64,000 nucleotides of DNA, taken from contig NZ_AUHZ01000008.1 in the NCBI RefSeq assembly GCF_000423445.1, forward strand, positions 1 through 64,000. Reading direction: 5' to 3'. Positions 45,285 through 54,261 of this stretch are shown in pieces. Every line of letters begins with the position of its first letter. Within the stretch, counting starts at the first letter, position 1. The stretch comes from Acidipropionibacterium thoenii DSM 20276. GTDB taxonomy: Bacteria; Actinomycetota; Actinomycetes; Propionibacteriales; Propionibacteriaceae. Position numbers and translations under genes: made by a program. Below the pieces are notes generated by a model. The model made no database searches, was not told the DNA's origin, and saw only the letters and a program-made list of their open reading frames with translations.

Positions 45285-45587
45285 GTGACAGGCAACGATG
45301 CTGAGGACTGGACCTTGCTCGCCAGCTGTCGAGGAATGGCGGACGCTCTCTTTCCCGAAGGTAAGGAGCAGCGGATGGCGCGGCGGATCTGCGCCGGTTG
45401 TCCGGTGCGCGCCCGCTGCCTTGCCGAGGCGCTCGACAACAGAATCGAGTGGGGGGTCTGGGGTGGAATGACGGAGCGTGAGAGGCGCCGCCTGCTGCGC
45501 GAGCGCCCTGACGTGATCAGCTGGCGCGCAGTGTTGGGCGCCGACGGGGGAGACGCCGCTACCGCTCGCGGGAAACGGGCCGTCTGA
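45285..45587 (+). CDS. WhiB-family iron-sulfur regulator (WhiB4-like by position)
   Basis: WhiB proteins bind a [4Fe-4S] cluster, sense oxygen or nitric oxide and act with sigma factors. This protein of about 100 residues has the four cysteines in ASCRG and CAGCPVRARC, followed by the GVWGGMTERERRRLL turn and an Arg-rich C-terminal region. The likely start is GTG 45285. A TTG nine bases earlier is possible. It is divergent from the PBP gene, as whiB4 is from ponA2 in mycobacteria. Confidence 0.9.
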   Translation: MTGNDAEDWTLLASCRGMADALFPEGKEQRMARRICAGCPVRARCLAEALDNRIEWGVWGGMTERERRRLLRERPDVISWRAVLGADGGDAATARGKRAV

Positions 45588-45656
45588 GGGGAACCGGCCG
45601 AGGGCCGATCGCCTGACGGTACGTCGGCGCGGACCTGATCCTCTACGCTGGCCGCC

Positions 45657-45842
45657 ATGACCAGATGGGAATACTTCACCGCACCGATCCTCACGCACAT
45701 GTCGCAGCAGATCCTCAACAATTTCGGGACCGACGGATGGGAACTAGTCCAGGTGGTGCCCGGACCCAATCCGGAGTCCCTGGTCGGCTACTTCAAGCGC
45801 CCCCTGCCCGACTCCGCGACGACCACCGGGGCCCAGGGATGA
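45657..45842 (+). CDS. DUF4177-like small protein
   Basis: The 61-residue protein reads TRWEYFTAPILTHMSQQILN then DGWELVQVVPGPNPESLVGYFKRP, the pattern of a small conserved actinobacterial protein usually encoded just ahead of a RidA homologue. Its stop overlaps the ridA start (ATGA), so the two are co-translated. Function is unknown. Confidence 0.85.
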   Translation: MTRWEYFTAPILTHMSQQILNNFGTDGWELVQVVPGPNPESLVGYFKRPLPDSATTTGAQG

Positions 45843-46294
45843 GCGCCTCCAGCACGCTCGTCGAGCTGGGGATCGAGCTTCCGCCGGTGGCCTCCCCGGT
45901 GGCCGACTACGTGCCGGCCGCCCGCAGCGCGGACCAGATCGTGACAGCCGGGCAGCTGCCCTTCGTCGCCGGAGCCCTGGCTGTCACCGGTCATGTCGGT
46001 GCCGAGGTCGATGCTGCCCAGGCGGCCGCCCAGGCCCGGATCGCGGCACTCAACGCGGTGGCTGCCGCCGCAGCGCTGGCCGGTGGCATCGACGCCATTC
46101 GCGGCGTCCTCAAAGTGGTGGTCTTCGTCTCCAGCACCCCGGACTTCACCGATCAGGCGAAGGTGGCCAACGGCGCCTCAGAACTGCTGGGGCAGATCTT
46201 CGGGGAGGCGGGGCGCCACGCCCGCAGTGCTGTCGGGGTCGCCGCACTTCCGTTGAACTCCCCGGTCGAGGTCGAGCTGACTGTACTGGTCTGA
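45839..46294 (+). CDS. RidA-family enamine/imine deaminase
   Basis: RidA proteins hydrolyse reactive enamines made by PLP enzymes. The 151-residue protein has VTAGQLPFVAGAL, GVLKVVVFVSSTPDFTDQAKVANGASELLGQIFG and ARSAVGVAALPLNSPVEVELTV. This is the later-branching version, which replaces the canonical substrate-binding arginine region with SAVGVAALP. Catalysis is therefore likely but not certain. It follows the DUF4177 gene with a four-base overlap. Confidence 0.87.
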   Translation: MSASSTLVELGIELPPVASPVADYVPAARSADQIVTAGQLPFVAGALAVTGHVGAEVDAAQAAAQARIAALNAVAAAAALAGGIDAIRGVLKVVVFVSSTPDFTDQAKVANGASELLGQIFGEAGRHARSAVGVAALPLNSPVEVELTVLV

Positions 46295-46300
46295 GGAGGG

Positions 46301-46534
46301 GACGACCCCTCCTCGCTTCGCTGCCTCCCCGAGTGCTGGCCGTTCGCACCTCGTCGTGGGGTCCGCCGGTGGCGGGGTCTGGTGGTGGGGTCGGCGTGCG
46401 GCGCCGTGCGCTGCAGGGACGATCCCTCCCCGCTTCGCTGCCTCCCCGAGTGCTGGCCGTTCCCATCTCGTCGTGGGGTCCGCCGATGGCGGGGTCTGGT
46501 GGTGGGGTCGGCGTGTGGCGCCGTGCGCGGCAGG
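46301..46534. repeat. 117-bp tandem duplication
   Basis: Two head-to-tail copies of a 117-bp unit (46301-46417 and 46418-46534) differ at only a handful of positions. A third start (GACGAT) begins at 46535. The unit sits between ridA and the end of the Crp gene and has no evident gene. 117 is a multiple of three, so frames across it stay open, which explains the spurious long frames there. Confidence 0.85.
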
Positions 46535-46539
46535 GACGA

Positions 46540-47241
46540 TCAGCCGGCCAGACCGCGAAGACCCTTCAGGGACCGGACCTCAACCACCTTGGGACTGGTT
46601 CGGATCCAGCCATGCTGGGTGAATTCGGCCAGTGCCTTGCTGACGGTCTCGCGCGAGGACCCGACCGCCTGCGCCAGCTCCTGCTGGGTGAGGTCGTGGC
46701 TGACGATCAGACAGCCCGTGTCGGGATCCATCCTCCCGAACCGCTCGGCCAGGTCCAGCAGGATGAAGGCCAGCCTGCTGGGTACCCCGCCCACCACGAA
46801 GTGGGCGGTGGAGTTGTCGGATCGACGCAGCCTCTCGCTGAGCCTGCCCAGCAGCGCCAGGGCGACGTCGTGCTCGGTCTCCACCAGCTCCTTGAGGCCG
46901 GCGCCGGGCACCCTCAGCAGACTGGCCGGGGTGATGGTCGTGGCGGTCGTGGAGCGGGTTCCGCCATCGACCAGGGACAGCTCGCCGAACATGTCACCGG
47001 GGCCCATCAGCCACAGCAGCGACTCCCGGTGGGAGGGGGTCGTCACAGGGTTGGGTCGGGTCAGCTTCACCTTGCCCGACACCACCAGGAACAGGTCGCG
47101 GGCCGGGTCACCAGCCTCGAAGAGGACGGCTCCGCGCGGGCAGACCACGACCTCGGAGATCTCCACCAGCCGGGAGGTCGAGGCTGGCCCCAGCGCGGAG
47201 AAGAAGGGCTGCGTCGCTGCAGTCGCCACCACACTCGTCAT
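46540..47241 (-). CDS. Crp/Fnr-family regulator (GlxR/Rv3676-like)
   Basis: The 233-residue protein joins a cyclic-nucleotide-binding barrel ([34 protein letters not shown], where the Gly-Glu and Arg-Ser-Thr form the phosphate-binding cassette) to a winged HTH ([24 protein letters not shown]). Intact cassette residues suggest cAMP binding. Its place beside nth is the same as for the cAMP receptor Rv3676 of M. tuberculosis. It is divergent from nth. Confidence 0.92.
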   Translation of the reverse strand: MTSVVATAATQPFFSALGPASTSRLVEISEVVVCPRGAVLFEAGDPARDLFLVVSGKVKLTRPNPVTTPSHRESLLWLMGPGDMFGELSLVDGGTRSTTATTITPASLLRVPGAGLKELVETEHDVALALLGRLSERLRRSDNSTAHFVVGGVPSRLAFILLDLAERFGRMDPDTGCLIVSHDLTQQELAQAVGSSRETVSKALAEFTQHGWIRTSPKVVEVRSLKGLRGLAG

Positions 47242-47332
47242 CTCTGTCCCATCTCCAGTGTCGAGCCTGCTCTACGCTCCCGATCCTTCCACAGGCCGGG
47301 TGCGCGGGGCAGGGTTGACTACTGTGGCCCGG

Positions 47333-48046
47333 GTGAGTGCTGTCCAGATCCCAGACGCCGACCTGGCGTCGCGACGCCGCAGGGCCAGGGCGATGTATGC
47401 CGAGCTGGCCGCTGCCTACCCGGACGCGCACTGCGAGCTGGACTTCACCGGCCCCTTCCAGCTGTTGGTCGCCACCGTGTTGTCGGCCCAGACCACCGAC
47501 CGACGGGTCAACACCGTCACCCCTGAGTTGTTCAGCCGCTGGCCGGACGCCCCCTCACTGGCGGACGCACCGATCGCCGAGATCGAGCAGGTGATCCGCC
47601 CGCTGGGCTTCTACCACACCAAGGCAGCCTCCCTGGCCGGGCTGTCGGCCGGTCTGGTCGAGCACTTCGGCGGGGTGGTGCCCGCGAACCTCGCGGACCT
47701 GGTGACGCTGCCCGGGGTCGGCCGCAAGACTGCCAATGTGGTGCTCGGGAACGCCTTCGGGGTGCCCGGACTCACCCCCGACACCCATTTCATGCGGGTC
47801 AGCCGCAGGCTGGGCTGGACCAGCGCGAGCACTCCCGAGAGGATCGAGGCGCAGGTGGGCCAGCTCTTCGATCCCGCCGACTGGGTGATGCTCAGCCATG
47901 TCCTCATCTGGCACGGCAGGCGCTGCTGCCATGCCCGTCGACCAGCCTGCGGTCTGTGTCCGGTGGCCGATCTGTGCCCCTCCTTCGGTGAGGGCCCGAC
48001 AGATCCGCTGGAGGCTGCTGCTCTGGTGAGGAAGCCGAGACGATGA
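47333..48046 (+). CDS. nth: Endonuclease III (DNA glycosylase/AP lyase)
   Basis: Nth removes oxidised pyrimidines and cuts the abasic site. The 237-residue protein (GTG 47333) has the helix-hairpin-helix [21 protein letters not shown] with the catalytic lysine, the aspartate in [15 protein letters not shown], and the iron-sulfur cysteines [18 protein letters not shown]. The start of the next gene overlaps its stop by four bases, so nth, the TlpA-like gene and the Nudix gene form one translational unit. Confidence 0.93.
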   Translation: MSAVQIPDADLASRRRRARAMYAELAAAYPDAHCELDFTGPFQLLVATVLSAQTTDRRVNTVTPELFSRWPDAPSLADAPIAEIEQVIRPLGFYHTKAASLAGLSAGLVEHFGGVVPANLADLVTLPGVGRKTANVVLGNAFGVPGLTPDTHFMRVSRRLGWTSASTPERIEAQVGQLFDPADWVMLSHVLIWHGRRCCHARRPACGLCPVADLCPSFGEGPTDPLEAAALVRKPRR

Positions 48047-48786
48047 GACGTCGGGATCCGGCTCATCGTCGGGTGGCCCTCCCGAGGAGACAGCCCACCG
48101 CTCCTGGGCCCCGCCGGCAGGGCTGGGCGGTGACCAGTCTGACGGGGATCCTGCTGTCCTGCATCGCACTGGCCGGATGCTCACCGGACTCCACAGGCTC
48201 TGCCGGCGCGGCGCCATCCGCGGGTCCCTCGGCGGCGGCCGCCAGATCAGCTGCGGGGATCCCGGAGTGCGCAACCGGGGAGTCCGGCCCCGACTCATCG
48301 GCCGGACAGTCCTCAGCCGGCCCCTCGTCGACAGCGGTCGCGGTCGGGCGTGCCGTCGTCGGCAGAAAGCTTCCCGGCGTCGTGCTGCAGTGCATCGGCG
48401 GGGACCGGCCGGTCGCCGTGTCGGCGCAACTGGCCGGGCGGCCCCACGTCATCAACCTGTGGGCGAGCTGGTGCCGGCCCTGCCGCGCCGAGGCGCCGAT
48501 GCTGAGACAGGTCAGTGAGGAGACCGAGGGGCAGGTGTCCTTCCTCGGTATCGACTATGGCGAGCAGACCGCCGCCGACGGGATCTCCTTCGCCCGGGCG
48601 GCAGGATGGAGATACCCGCAGCTGGAGGATCCCGAGGCCGCCACCCGCACGGCCTGGGGAGTTCCGGGACTTCCGGTGACCCTTCTGGTGGCCGCCGACG
48701 GCACCGTCGTCAAGCGTCTGGATGGCGCCTGGAGCTCGGCCGGGCAGCTGCGCGAAGCGATCCGAACCGATCTGGAGACGTCATGA
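48043..48786 (+). CDS. TlpA-like thioredoxin-fold lipoprotein
   Basis: The 247-residue protein has an Arg-rich start, a lipobox ([13 protein letters not shown]) and a Ser/Ala-rich linker. The thioredoxin fold begins near residue 105, with the redox motif [19 protein letters not shown] and the cis-proline loop [12 protein letters not shown]. It is likely to reduce or rearrange disulfides outside the membrane, as in cytochrome or envelope protein maturation. It overlaps nth and the Nudix gene by four bases each. Confidence 0.9.
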   Translation: MRRRDPAHRRVALPRRQPTAPGPRRQGWAVTSLTGILLSCIALAGCSPDSTGSAGAAPSAGPSAAAARSAAGIPECATGESGPDSSAGQSSAGPSSTAVAVGRAVVGRKLPGVVLQCIGGDRPVAVSAQLAGRPHVINLWASWCRPCRAEAPMLRQVSEETEGQVSFLGIDYGEQTAADGISFARAAGWRYPQLEDPEAATRTAWGVPGLPVTLLVAADGTVVKRLDGAWSSAGQLREAIRTDLETS

Positions 48787-49526
48787 CGGCAGGTCCACCC
48801 CAGGCACAGCCGCATCGCGCCGCGGCGGGGCCCTCCTCGGGGGCGGGCTCGGTTGCCGGACGCCATCGCGGAGGCGGACAACTGGCGCAGCTCGAGCGGT
48901 CGGTGCGTGCCGGCGGGCGGAGCCCGGCCAGGGCGGCAGTGACCAGGGCAGCGCTGCCGCCGACCACCAGTGTGCGGCGCTCAGCGGTGCTCGCCCTGGT
49001 CAGCGACACCGCCACCCCCGACATCGTGCTGACCCGTCGCAATGCCCACCTGAACCATCACGCCGGCCAGGTCTCGTTGCCGGGGGGCCGGGCTGATCCG
49101 CAGGACGCCGACATCGTCGCGACGGCCCTTCGCGAGGCCCAGGAGGAGGTCGGCCTGCAACCCTCGGCGGCCAACGTGATCGGCACGCTGCCTGCCACTC
49201 TCATCGCGGTGAGCTCCAGCAACGTCACCACCGTGGTGGCCAGCTGGGACGGCGCCGCCCCGCTGGGAATCGTCGACCCCGGCGAGGTGGCGGCGATCAG
49301 ACGGGTCGCGATGTCGGAGCTCGCCGATCCTGCTCACCGGGCGCGGGCCCACCATCCCAGTGGATTCCGCGGGCCGGCCTTCCTGCTGGAGGACCTGTTC
49401 GTGTGGGGATTCACCGCCCAGCTGCTCGACGAGATCCTGGACGCCGGCGGCTGGTCGCAGCCCTGGGACCGCCACCGGGTGGTCGACATTCCGACCGAGT
49501 ACCTCGGCCGGAGCCTCAACTCCTGA
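48783..49526 (+). CDS. Nudix hydrolase, CoA-pyrophosphatase type
   Basis: From ATG 48783 the 247-residue protein has an Ala/Arg-rich N-terminal stretch of about 55 residues, then the Nudix box LPGGRADPQDADIVATALREAQEEVGL. The preceding LTRRNAHLNHHAGQVSLPGG and the following residues fit the CoA-hydrolase (NudL) pattern. It likely cleaves CoA or related diphosphates. It is the third gene of the nth operon. Confidence 0.88.
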   Translation: MTAGPPQAQPHRAAAGPSSGAGSVAGRHRGGGQLAQLERSVRAGGRSPARAAVTRAALPPTTSVRRSAVLALVSDTATPDIVLTRRNAHLNHHAGQVSLPGGRADPQDADIVATALREAQEEVGLQPSAANVIGTLPATLIAVSSSNVTTVVASWDGAAPLGIVDPGEVAAIRRVAMSELADPAHRARAHHPSGFRGPAFLLEDLFVWGFTAQLLDEILDAGGWSQPWDRHRVVDIPTEYLGRSLNS

Positions 49527-49529
49527 GGG

Positions 49530-49982
49530 TCACTGCCTGGGCTTGCCGCCCTGGCTGCCACTGCGCAGCCCGTGCTGGAAGGCGGACTTCAGCGAGGCGA
49601 CGGTCTGCTTGGCCTCGGCAATGGTGGCCTTGGGCAGCGAGACCTTGTCGATCTGGAACTTGCCGACCACAGCCAGGATGGCGGCCAGCAGCAGCAGGAG
49701 CACGCCCATCACACCGAAGCCAACGAGCAGACTGAGGATCAGGCTCCAGTCCCACAGGTGCTGAGCCCACAGCGACAGGGCGAAACCGCCGCACACGAAG
49801 AACAGGGTCGCCGCATTGATAGCGAAATAGGCCGCGCTGCCGAACAGGCCGCCGCCGATGCCGGCATGGATGGCGATCGGCTTGGCCTCGGCCTTCGCCA
49901 GGGCGATGTTGTCCTGCACCAGCGACTGGCCGTCGCTCTTGAGGGTGGCGATGATCTCGCTCACCTGGCTGGTGTCTGGCAT
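49530..49982 (-). CDS. Phage-holin-superfamily membrane protein (Phage_holin_3_6)
   Basis: The 150-residue protein from ATG 49982 has an amphipathic start (IIATLKSDGQSLVQDNIALAKAEAK) and then two strong membrane helices (LFGSAAYFAINAATLFFVCGG and ILSLLVGFGVMGVLLLLLAAIL), with a soluble tail. This is the architecture of chromosomal actinobacterial proteins in the holin 3_6 family. No phage genes lie nearby, so a host role is more likely than lysis. It is convergent with the Nudix gene. Confidence 0.78.
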   Translation of the reverse strand: MPDTSQVSEIIATLKSDGQSLVQDNIALAKAEAKPIAIHAGIGGGLFGSAAYFAINAATLFFVCGGFALSLWAQHLWDWSLILSLLVGFGVMGVLLLLLAAILAVVGKFQIDKVSLPKATIAEAKQTVASLKSAFQHGLRSGSQGGKPRQ

Positions 49983-50119
49983 AGCTGCCTCCGAATCCGC
50001 GGGGTGGTCGGGCGTAAGCCTATGCCACTGTGGACGCCGACGCGCGGGACGGGCCCGCAATCCTCAGCGCACTGGTCCGCCGGCTCCGCAACGCATCGGT
50101 TGACGGCAGGTGTGACTGC

Positions 50120-50878
50120 TCACAGACGGATCCGCAGGCCGGCGTCATCCACCTGGATCGAGGCGGTGAGCTCGTCGTGGCTGACCCAGCCACGCCAGCA
50201 CTCCAGCTGATAGGGCAGCAGCAGGCCGCCAGGTCCGGCGGAGTCGTCGTGGAGCTGCTCGACCCGCTGGACCAGTTCAGCTCGCTGCTGGTCATCGGCG
50301 CGCCGGATGCCCGGCAGCGAGGTGGCCATCTCGACCAGTCCCTGGCGCGAGACCGGCACCCAGATGCGATGCCGGCTCTGCTCGGTGGTGGGGAAGTACT
50401 TGCTGGACAGCAGCGAGTCGACCGAATCGGTGCCGTAATCGCCGGACATCGCGGAGGGATCGACGCTGCGCAGCAGCGCGGTGAGCCGGCGCACCCAGGG
50501 CACCGAGTCGTCGCGAGTCATCCAGGAGACGCCGACGCAGTGGCTCGGGCGCAGTACCCGGGCGATCTCGGAGAGCACCAACCCCGGGGCCATCCGGTCG
50601 AAGGACTGGTGGATCAGTACAGCGTCGACACTGCACGGATCCAGTGGCAGGGACTCCGCCAGCGCGCAGATACCGGTGGTGGCAGGCATCTGGTTGCAGC
50701 GGGCGGCGATCTCGGGATCGCGATGGATGGCGAACAGGTCAACTCCGCGGCGCGACAGCATCCGGCAGAATCCGGGGGCGCAGCCCAGCGTCAGGACACG
50801 ATCGCCGGCCCCGGCCCGGCCACCCGACAGCCAGTCGAGGGCCCGCTGAGGAAACTCGGGACCCGAACTCGCTGACAT
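50120..50878 (-). CDS. Class I SAM-dependent methyltransferase
   Basis: The 252-residue protein shows the SAM-binding motif DRVLTLGCAPGFCRML followed by the acidic strand VDLFAIHRDPE and the core pattern VDAVLIHQSFDRM and VLRPSHCVGVSW. It resembles the UbiE/type 11 group. The start could be ATG 50878 or 50887. The substrate is unknown. It is divergent from the Tad operon, so its promoter shares the gap that holds two DnaA-like boxes. Confidence 0.78.
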   Translation of the reverse strand: MSASSGPEFPQRALDWLSGGRAGAGDRVLTLGCAPGFCRMLSRRGVDLFAIHRDPEIAARCNQMPATTGICALAESLPLDPCSVDAVLIHQSFDRMAPGLVLSEIARVLRPSHCVGVSWMTRDDSVPWVRRLTALLRSVDPSAMSGDYGTDSVDSLLSSKYFPTTEQSRHRIWVPVSRQGLVEMATSLPGIRRADDQQRAELVQRVEQLHDDSAGPGGLLLPYQLECWRGWVSHDELTASIQVDDAGLRIRL

Positions 50879-50968
50879 GGCCGCCATTCTAGGAGCCCAC
50901 CGACAGATGTGTGTCTGGCGGCGTCCGCGCCAGGTTCCTCGGCGCCCGACCCTGCCAGCCGAGAGAAC

Positions 50969-51018
50969 TTGTCCACAGCCCGGGTGGTCCGTGGTTGCGC
51001 CGAGGAAGTTGTCCACAG
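50969..51018. promoter_or_regulatory. Pair of DnaA-box-like sites upstream of tadZ
   Basis: TTGTCCACAG occurs at 50969-50978 and 51009-51018. TTGTCCACA is the DnaA-box consensus reported for high-GC actinobacteria. The second box is followed by a segment (51031-51060) that is shared, with substitutions, with 55201-55230 ahead of the pilin gene. The GTG of tadZ comes 58 bases after the start of the second box. Confidence 0.65.
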
Positions 51019-51066
51019 ATCTGGTCCGGGGCGGCAGATTCGACCCGCGGCCCCTACAAGTCCAAT

Positions 51067-52176
51067 GTGAACAGATCCAGAACCGCGCACCAGTCCCCGC
51101 CACGAGATGACCTGCCTGGAGGCGTCTCGGCGCCGCTGCCCTCAGGCCGCCTGCAACCCGCCCAGACCATCCCCACCATCCCCCTCATCAGCGCCGACCA
51201 ACGTCTCACCGAGCTGGTCGGCGCGGTGGCCGCCAGCATCGGGGTCGGCGTGCAGGTGGTGACCGACCGCGGCGGCGCCCAGAGCGTGTGGGCCGAGGCC
51301 GGGCCACTGCTGATCGGCCAGGATCGCGCTTCGGCGGTGGTCGCCTGGCAGCTGCCCGGCCGCCACGACGAGATCCACCTGATCGGCGAGGACGCCGCTG
51401 ACACCGCTCGCTGGTCGGCGGTGCTGGGAGCCAGCGTGATCGTGGTGCCAGAGAGCACCCCGACCCTGGTGGAGCTGTTGCGCGAGGGGTTCCGCACCAG
51501 CGGCAACGGCGTGGTGCTGCTGGTCGACCAGTCCAGCGGGGGCCTGGGAGCCAGCACCCTGGCGGCCGGCATCGCCCGGGCTGCCGCCATCGAGGGGATG
51601 CGTGCGGCCCTGGTGGAGCTGGATCCCGGCGGTGGTGGAGCCGACCTGCTGCTCGGTCTGGAGCAGGCTCCGGGTTGGAGATGGCCCGAACTGGCCTCGG
51701 CCCGCGGTGCGGTCTCCGATCTCACCGGGCACCTGCCTGCCCTGGACGGGGTGGCCGTGGTGTCGGTGGGTCGGGAGTCGCTCGAGGTCTCGGCCGCAGC
51801 CCGGGTATCGGTGGTCAGGTCGCTGACCGCAGAGCACGATCTGGTGGTGCTCGACGCCGGCCGGGCGCCGGCGGGATCGATCGCCGGGCTGGGGATCGAC
51901 GCCCGGCTGGAGCTGGTCGGGGCCGACCTCCGCTCGGTGATGGCAGCACGGGCCAGGCGCACATCCCCCGATGACACCGTGGTCCGCCAGGGGCCCGGAC
52001 GACGGATGGGGCTGGCCGACATCGGTGCACTGCTGGGAGCCGAACCGGCCGTCGTGGTGCCCCATGATGCCCGGCTGCCCCGTGCCCAGACGGCCGGGGA
52101 GGCGCCCTGGGTGATGGCCGGGCGGCGCTGGCGGCGCAGTTGCCGGCAGCTGGTGGCGGGGGTGTGCCATGGCTGA
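51067..52176 (+). CDS. tadZ: TadZ/CpaE-like septum-site ATPase (Ssd, Rv3660c-like)
   Basis: Proteins of this type localise Tad pilus assembly and affect septation. The 369-residue protein has a receiver-like N-terminal domain and a deviant Walker region (VVLLVDQSSGGLGASTLAAGIARA) in place of the canonical KGG-Walker A, then VELDPGGGGADLLLGLE and LVVLDAGRAP. GTG 51067 is chosen because the residues before it are low in coding character and the paired pilin gene shares the upstream module. It overlaps tadA by eight bases. Confidence 0.82.
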   Translation: MNRSRTAHQSPPRDDLPGGVSAPLPSGRLQPAQTIPTIPLISADQRLTELVGAVAASIGVGVQVVTDRGGAQSVWAEAGPLLIGQDRASAVVAWQLPGRHDEIHLIGEDAADTARWSAVLGASVIVVPESTPTLVELLREGFRTSGNGVVLLVDQSSGGLGASTLAAGIARAAAIEGMRAALVELDPGGGGADLLLGLEQAPGWRWPELASARGAVSDLTGHLPALDGVAVVSVGRESLEVSAAARVSVVRSLTAEHDLVVLDAGRAPAGSIAGLGIDARLELVGADLRSVMAARARRTSPDDTVVRQGPGRRMGLADIGALLGAEPAVVVPHDARLPRAQTAGEAPWVMAGRRWRRSCRQLVAGVCHG

Positions 52177-53419
52177 TCCCAGGAGGAGTTCGCCGACAGG
52201 TCCCATCCCGACCTCGACGACAGCGGCACAGGAGTTGGCAGCGTCGGCGGTGGTCGAACAGGTCCGCGCCAAGGTGGCCTGCCTGGGTCATGGCTGGACG
52301 CCGATCGATGTCGCCGGCGCACTGGTCGAGCTGGGCCAGGTGGCCTCGGACAGGCTGGTGCTGGCGGTGGTCGAGGAACTCAGGCGTACCAGCACCGGAG
52401 CCGGCAGGCTGGAGCCGCTGCTGGCCATCGAGGGGGTCACCGATGTGCTGGTCAACGGACCCGACAACGTCTATATCGACCGCGGCCAGGGCCTGGAGCG
52501 AGTCGATGTCGGGTTCACCGGCCCCGCTGAGGTGAGAGCCTTGGCCACTCGGCTGGCGGCTCGGGTCGGGCGGCGTCTGGACGACGGCTGCCCCTGGGTC
52601 GACGCCCGGCTCGCCGACGGTACCCGGGTCCATGCCGTCCTCGACGTGCTGGCCGAACCGGGTACCTGCATCTCGTTGCGGGTGCCTGCCCGGCGCCGGC
52701 TCAGTCTGGCCGACTGGAGAGCCTGCGGAGGAATCAGCTCAGCGGGTCTGGAGGTCTTGCAGGAGGTGCTCGCGCGACGACTGGCCTTTCTCATCAGCGG
52801 AGGGACCGGATCGGGCAAGACCACCCTGCTCTCCTCGATGCTGTCGGCCCTGCCCGGCGATGAACGTCTGGTGGTCGTCGAGGACTCCCGCGAACTCGCC
52901 CTGGACCATCCGCACTGGATCGGCCTGGAGGCCAGGGTCGCCAACTCCGAGGGACGAGGAGAGGTGACTCTCACCGATCTGGTCCGGCAGTCGTTGCGGA
53001 TGAGACCCGACCGGGTGGTGCTCGGCGAGGTGCGCGGGGCCGAGTTGCGGGACATGCTGATGGCGCTCAACACCGGCCATGAGGGGGGCTGCGGAACCGT
53101 CCATGCCAATGGCGTCGAGGAGATCCCCGCCCGGCTGGAGGCGCTCGCCGCTCTGGGCGGTCTGTCACGGGAGGCCGCCCAGGCCCAGATCGCCGCGGCA
53201 CTGTCGGTGGTCATCCACCTGTCGCGGGGCCCGAGGGTCCGAGCGGTCCGCCAGATCGGAGTCGTCACGCGGGGCGCCGAAGGGGTCCAGGTCGTCACGG
53301 CGGTGCGCTGGGATGAGGACGGCCGGCCCTGCGGCGGGCCCGGTGCCGGCCGGCTGGCCGAGTTGATCGGGGAGCGGCTGGTGGGCCGACTGGTCCGGCC
53401 GGAGAGGGGGGAGACATGA
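52169..53419 (+). CDS. tadA: Tad/Flp pilus assembly ATPase TadA (CpaF)
   Basis: The 416-residue motor ATPase has the N-terminal domain with AIEGVTDVLVNGPDNVYIDR, Walker A SGGTGSGKTTLLS, the Asp box VVVEDSRELALDHPHW, Walker B RMRPDRVVLGEVRG, and the His box NTGHEGGCGTVHANG. It powers Flp pilin polymerisation from the cytoplasmic side. It overlaps tadZ and tadB. Confidence 0.95.
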   Translation: MADPRRSSPTGPIPTSTTAAQELAASAVVEQVRAKVACLGHGWTPIDVAGALVELGQVASDRLVLAVVEELRRTSTGAGRLEPLLAIEGVTDVLVNGPDNVYIDRGQGLERVDVGFTGPAEVRALATRLAARVGRRLDDGCPWVDARLADGTRVHAVLDVLAEPGTCISLRVPARRRLSLADWRACGGISSAGLEVLQEVLARRLAFLISGGTGSGKTTLLSSMLSALPGDERLVVVEDSRELALDHPHWIGLEARVANSEGRGEVTLTDLVRQSLRMRPDRVVLGEVRGAELRDMLMALNTGHEGGCGTVHANGVEEIPARLEALAALGGLSREAAQAQIAAALSVVIHLSRGPRVRAVRQIGVVTRGAEGVQVVTAVRWDEDGRPCGGPGAGRLAELIGERLVGRLVRPERGET

Positions 53420-54261
53420 CTGGCCCGCTGATGAGCGGCCCGTTGATGAGCGGCAGGGAGGTGATCGCAAGTGTGCTGCCGGCCCTGCTGATGTTCTCGG
53501 CGGTCTGGCTGCTGAGTGGTCCGCGGCGTCCCCCAGCGCTGACTGCTGCGGCCCGTCGGACATCGGGTCGAGGCCGCTGGCTGGCCGCGGTGTCGGCGAC
53601 GGCCGTGGTGGTGGCTGCTGTGTCGGTGTCGGGATCCCAGGGCCTGATCTGGTCGGTGTGCGCGGCGATCGTCCTGGCAACCGTGCAGAAGGTGGCCCGC
53701 GACCATCGCCGCCGGGTGAGGGCGCACCGGCGCTCCCGGGCAGTCACCGAGGCGGCACGAGCACTGTCGGGCCGGCTGTCGGTGGGGGAGGTGCCCTCAG
53801 CGGCGCTGTCGACCGTTGCGGCCGAGCTGGCGGTGCTGGAACCTGTTCAACGCGCCCAGGAGGTGGCGGCCGACGTTCCCCAGGCGCTGATGTCGGCCTC
53901 CAGGATCCCAGGTCAGGAGTCGCTGGCTGGGCTCGCCAGGGCCTGGCGAATGGCTGATATCACCGGGGCCCCGCTGGCCTCGGCGACCTCGAGGGTTGCT
54001 GAGGCGATGAGGCGGCGTACCCGGCTGGAGGCCACCTTGGATGCCGAGCTGGCGGGGCCCAGAGCCAGTGGCAGGTTGTTGGGGCTGTTGCCGCTGGCCG
54101 GACTGGGGATGGCGCAGATGGTCGGCGCCGAGCCGGGGACCTTCCTGCTGGAGAGTTCGGCCGGCAGGCTGTGCGTGCTGGGTGCGGTGGCCCTGTCGTG
54201 TGCCGGAGTGCTGTGGAGTGAGGCTCTGGCCAACCTGGTCTACCGGGAGTCGCTGCCATGA
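53416..54261 (+). CDS. tadB: Tad pilus inner-membrane platform protein TadB
   Basis: The 281-residue protein has membrane helices near residues 17-35 and 52-80, a cytoplasmic T2SSF-like domain (LSGRLSVGEVPSAALSTVA, RAWRMADITGAPLASATSRVAEAMR) and two C-terminal helices. It overlaps tadA by four bases and tadC by four bases. Together with TadC it forms the platform on which TadA acts. Confidence 0.88.
   Translation: MTGPLMSGPLMSGREVIASVLPALLMFSAVWLLSGPRRPPALTAAARRTSGRGRWLAAVSATAVVVAAVSVSGSQGLIWSVCAAIVLATVQKVARDHRRRVRAHRRSRAVTEAARALSGRLSVGEVPSAALSTVAAELAVLEPVQRAQEVAADVPQALMSASRIPGQESLAGLARAWRMADITGAPLASATSRVAEAMRRRTRLEATLDAELAGPRASGRLLGLLPLAGLGMAQMVGAEPGTFLLESSAGRLCVLGAVALSCAGVLWSEALANLVYRESLP

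Noticed and set aside
49530-49982. Holin-like protein as evidence of a prophage
   Set aside because: No other phage gene, integrase or attachment repeat is nearby, and the family is common as a chromosomal gene in actinobacteria.
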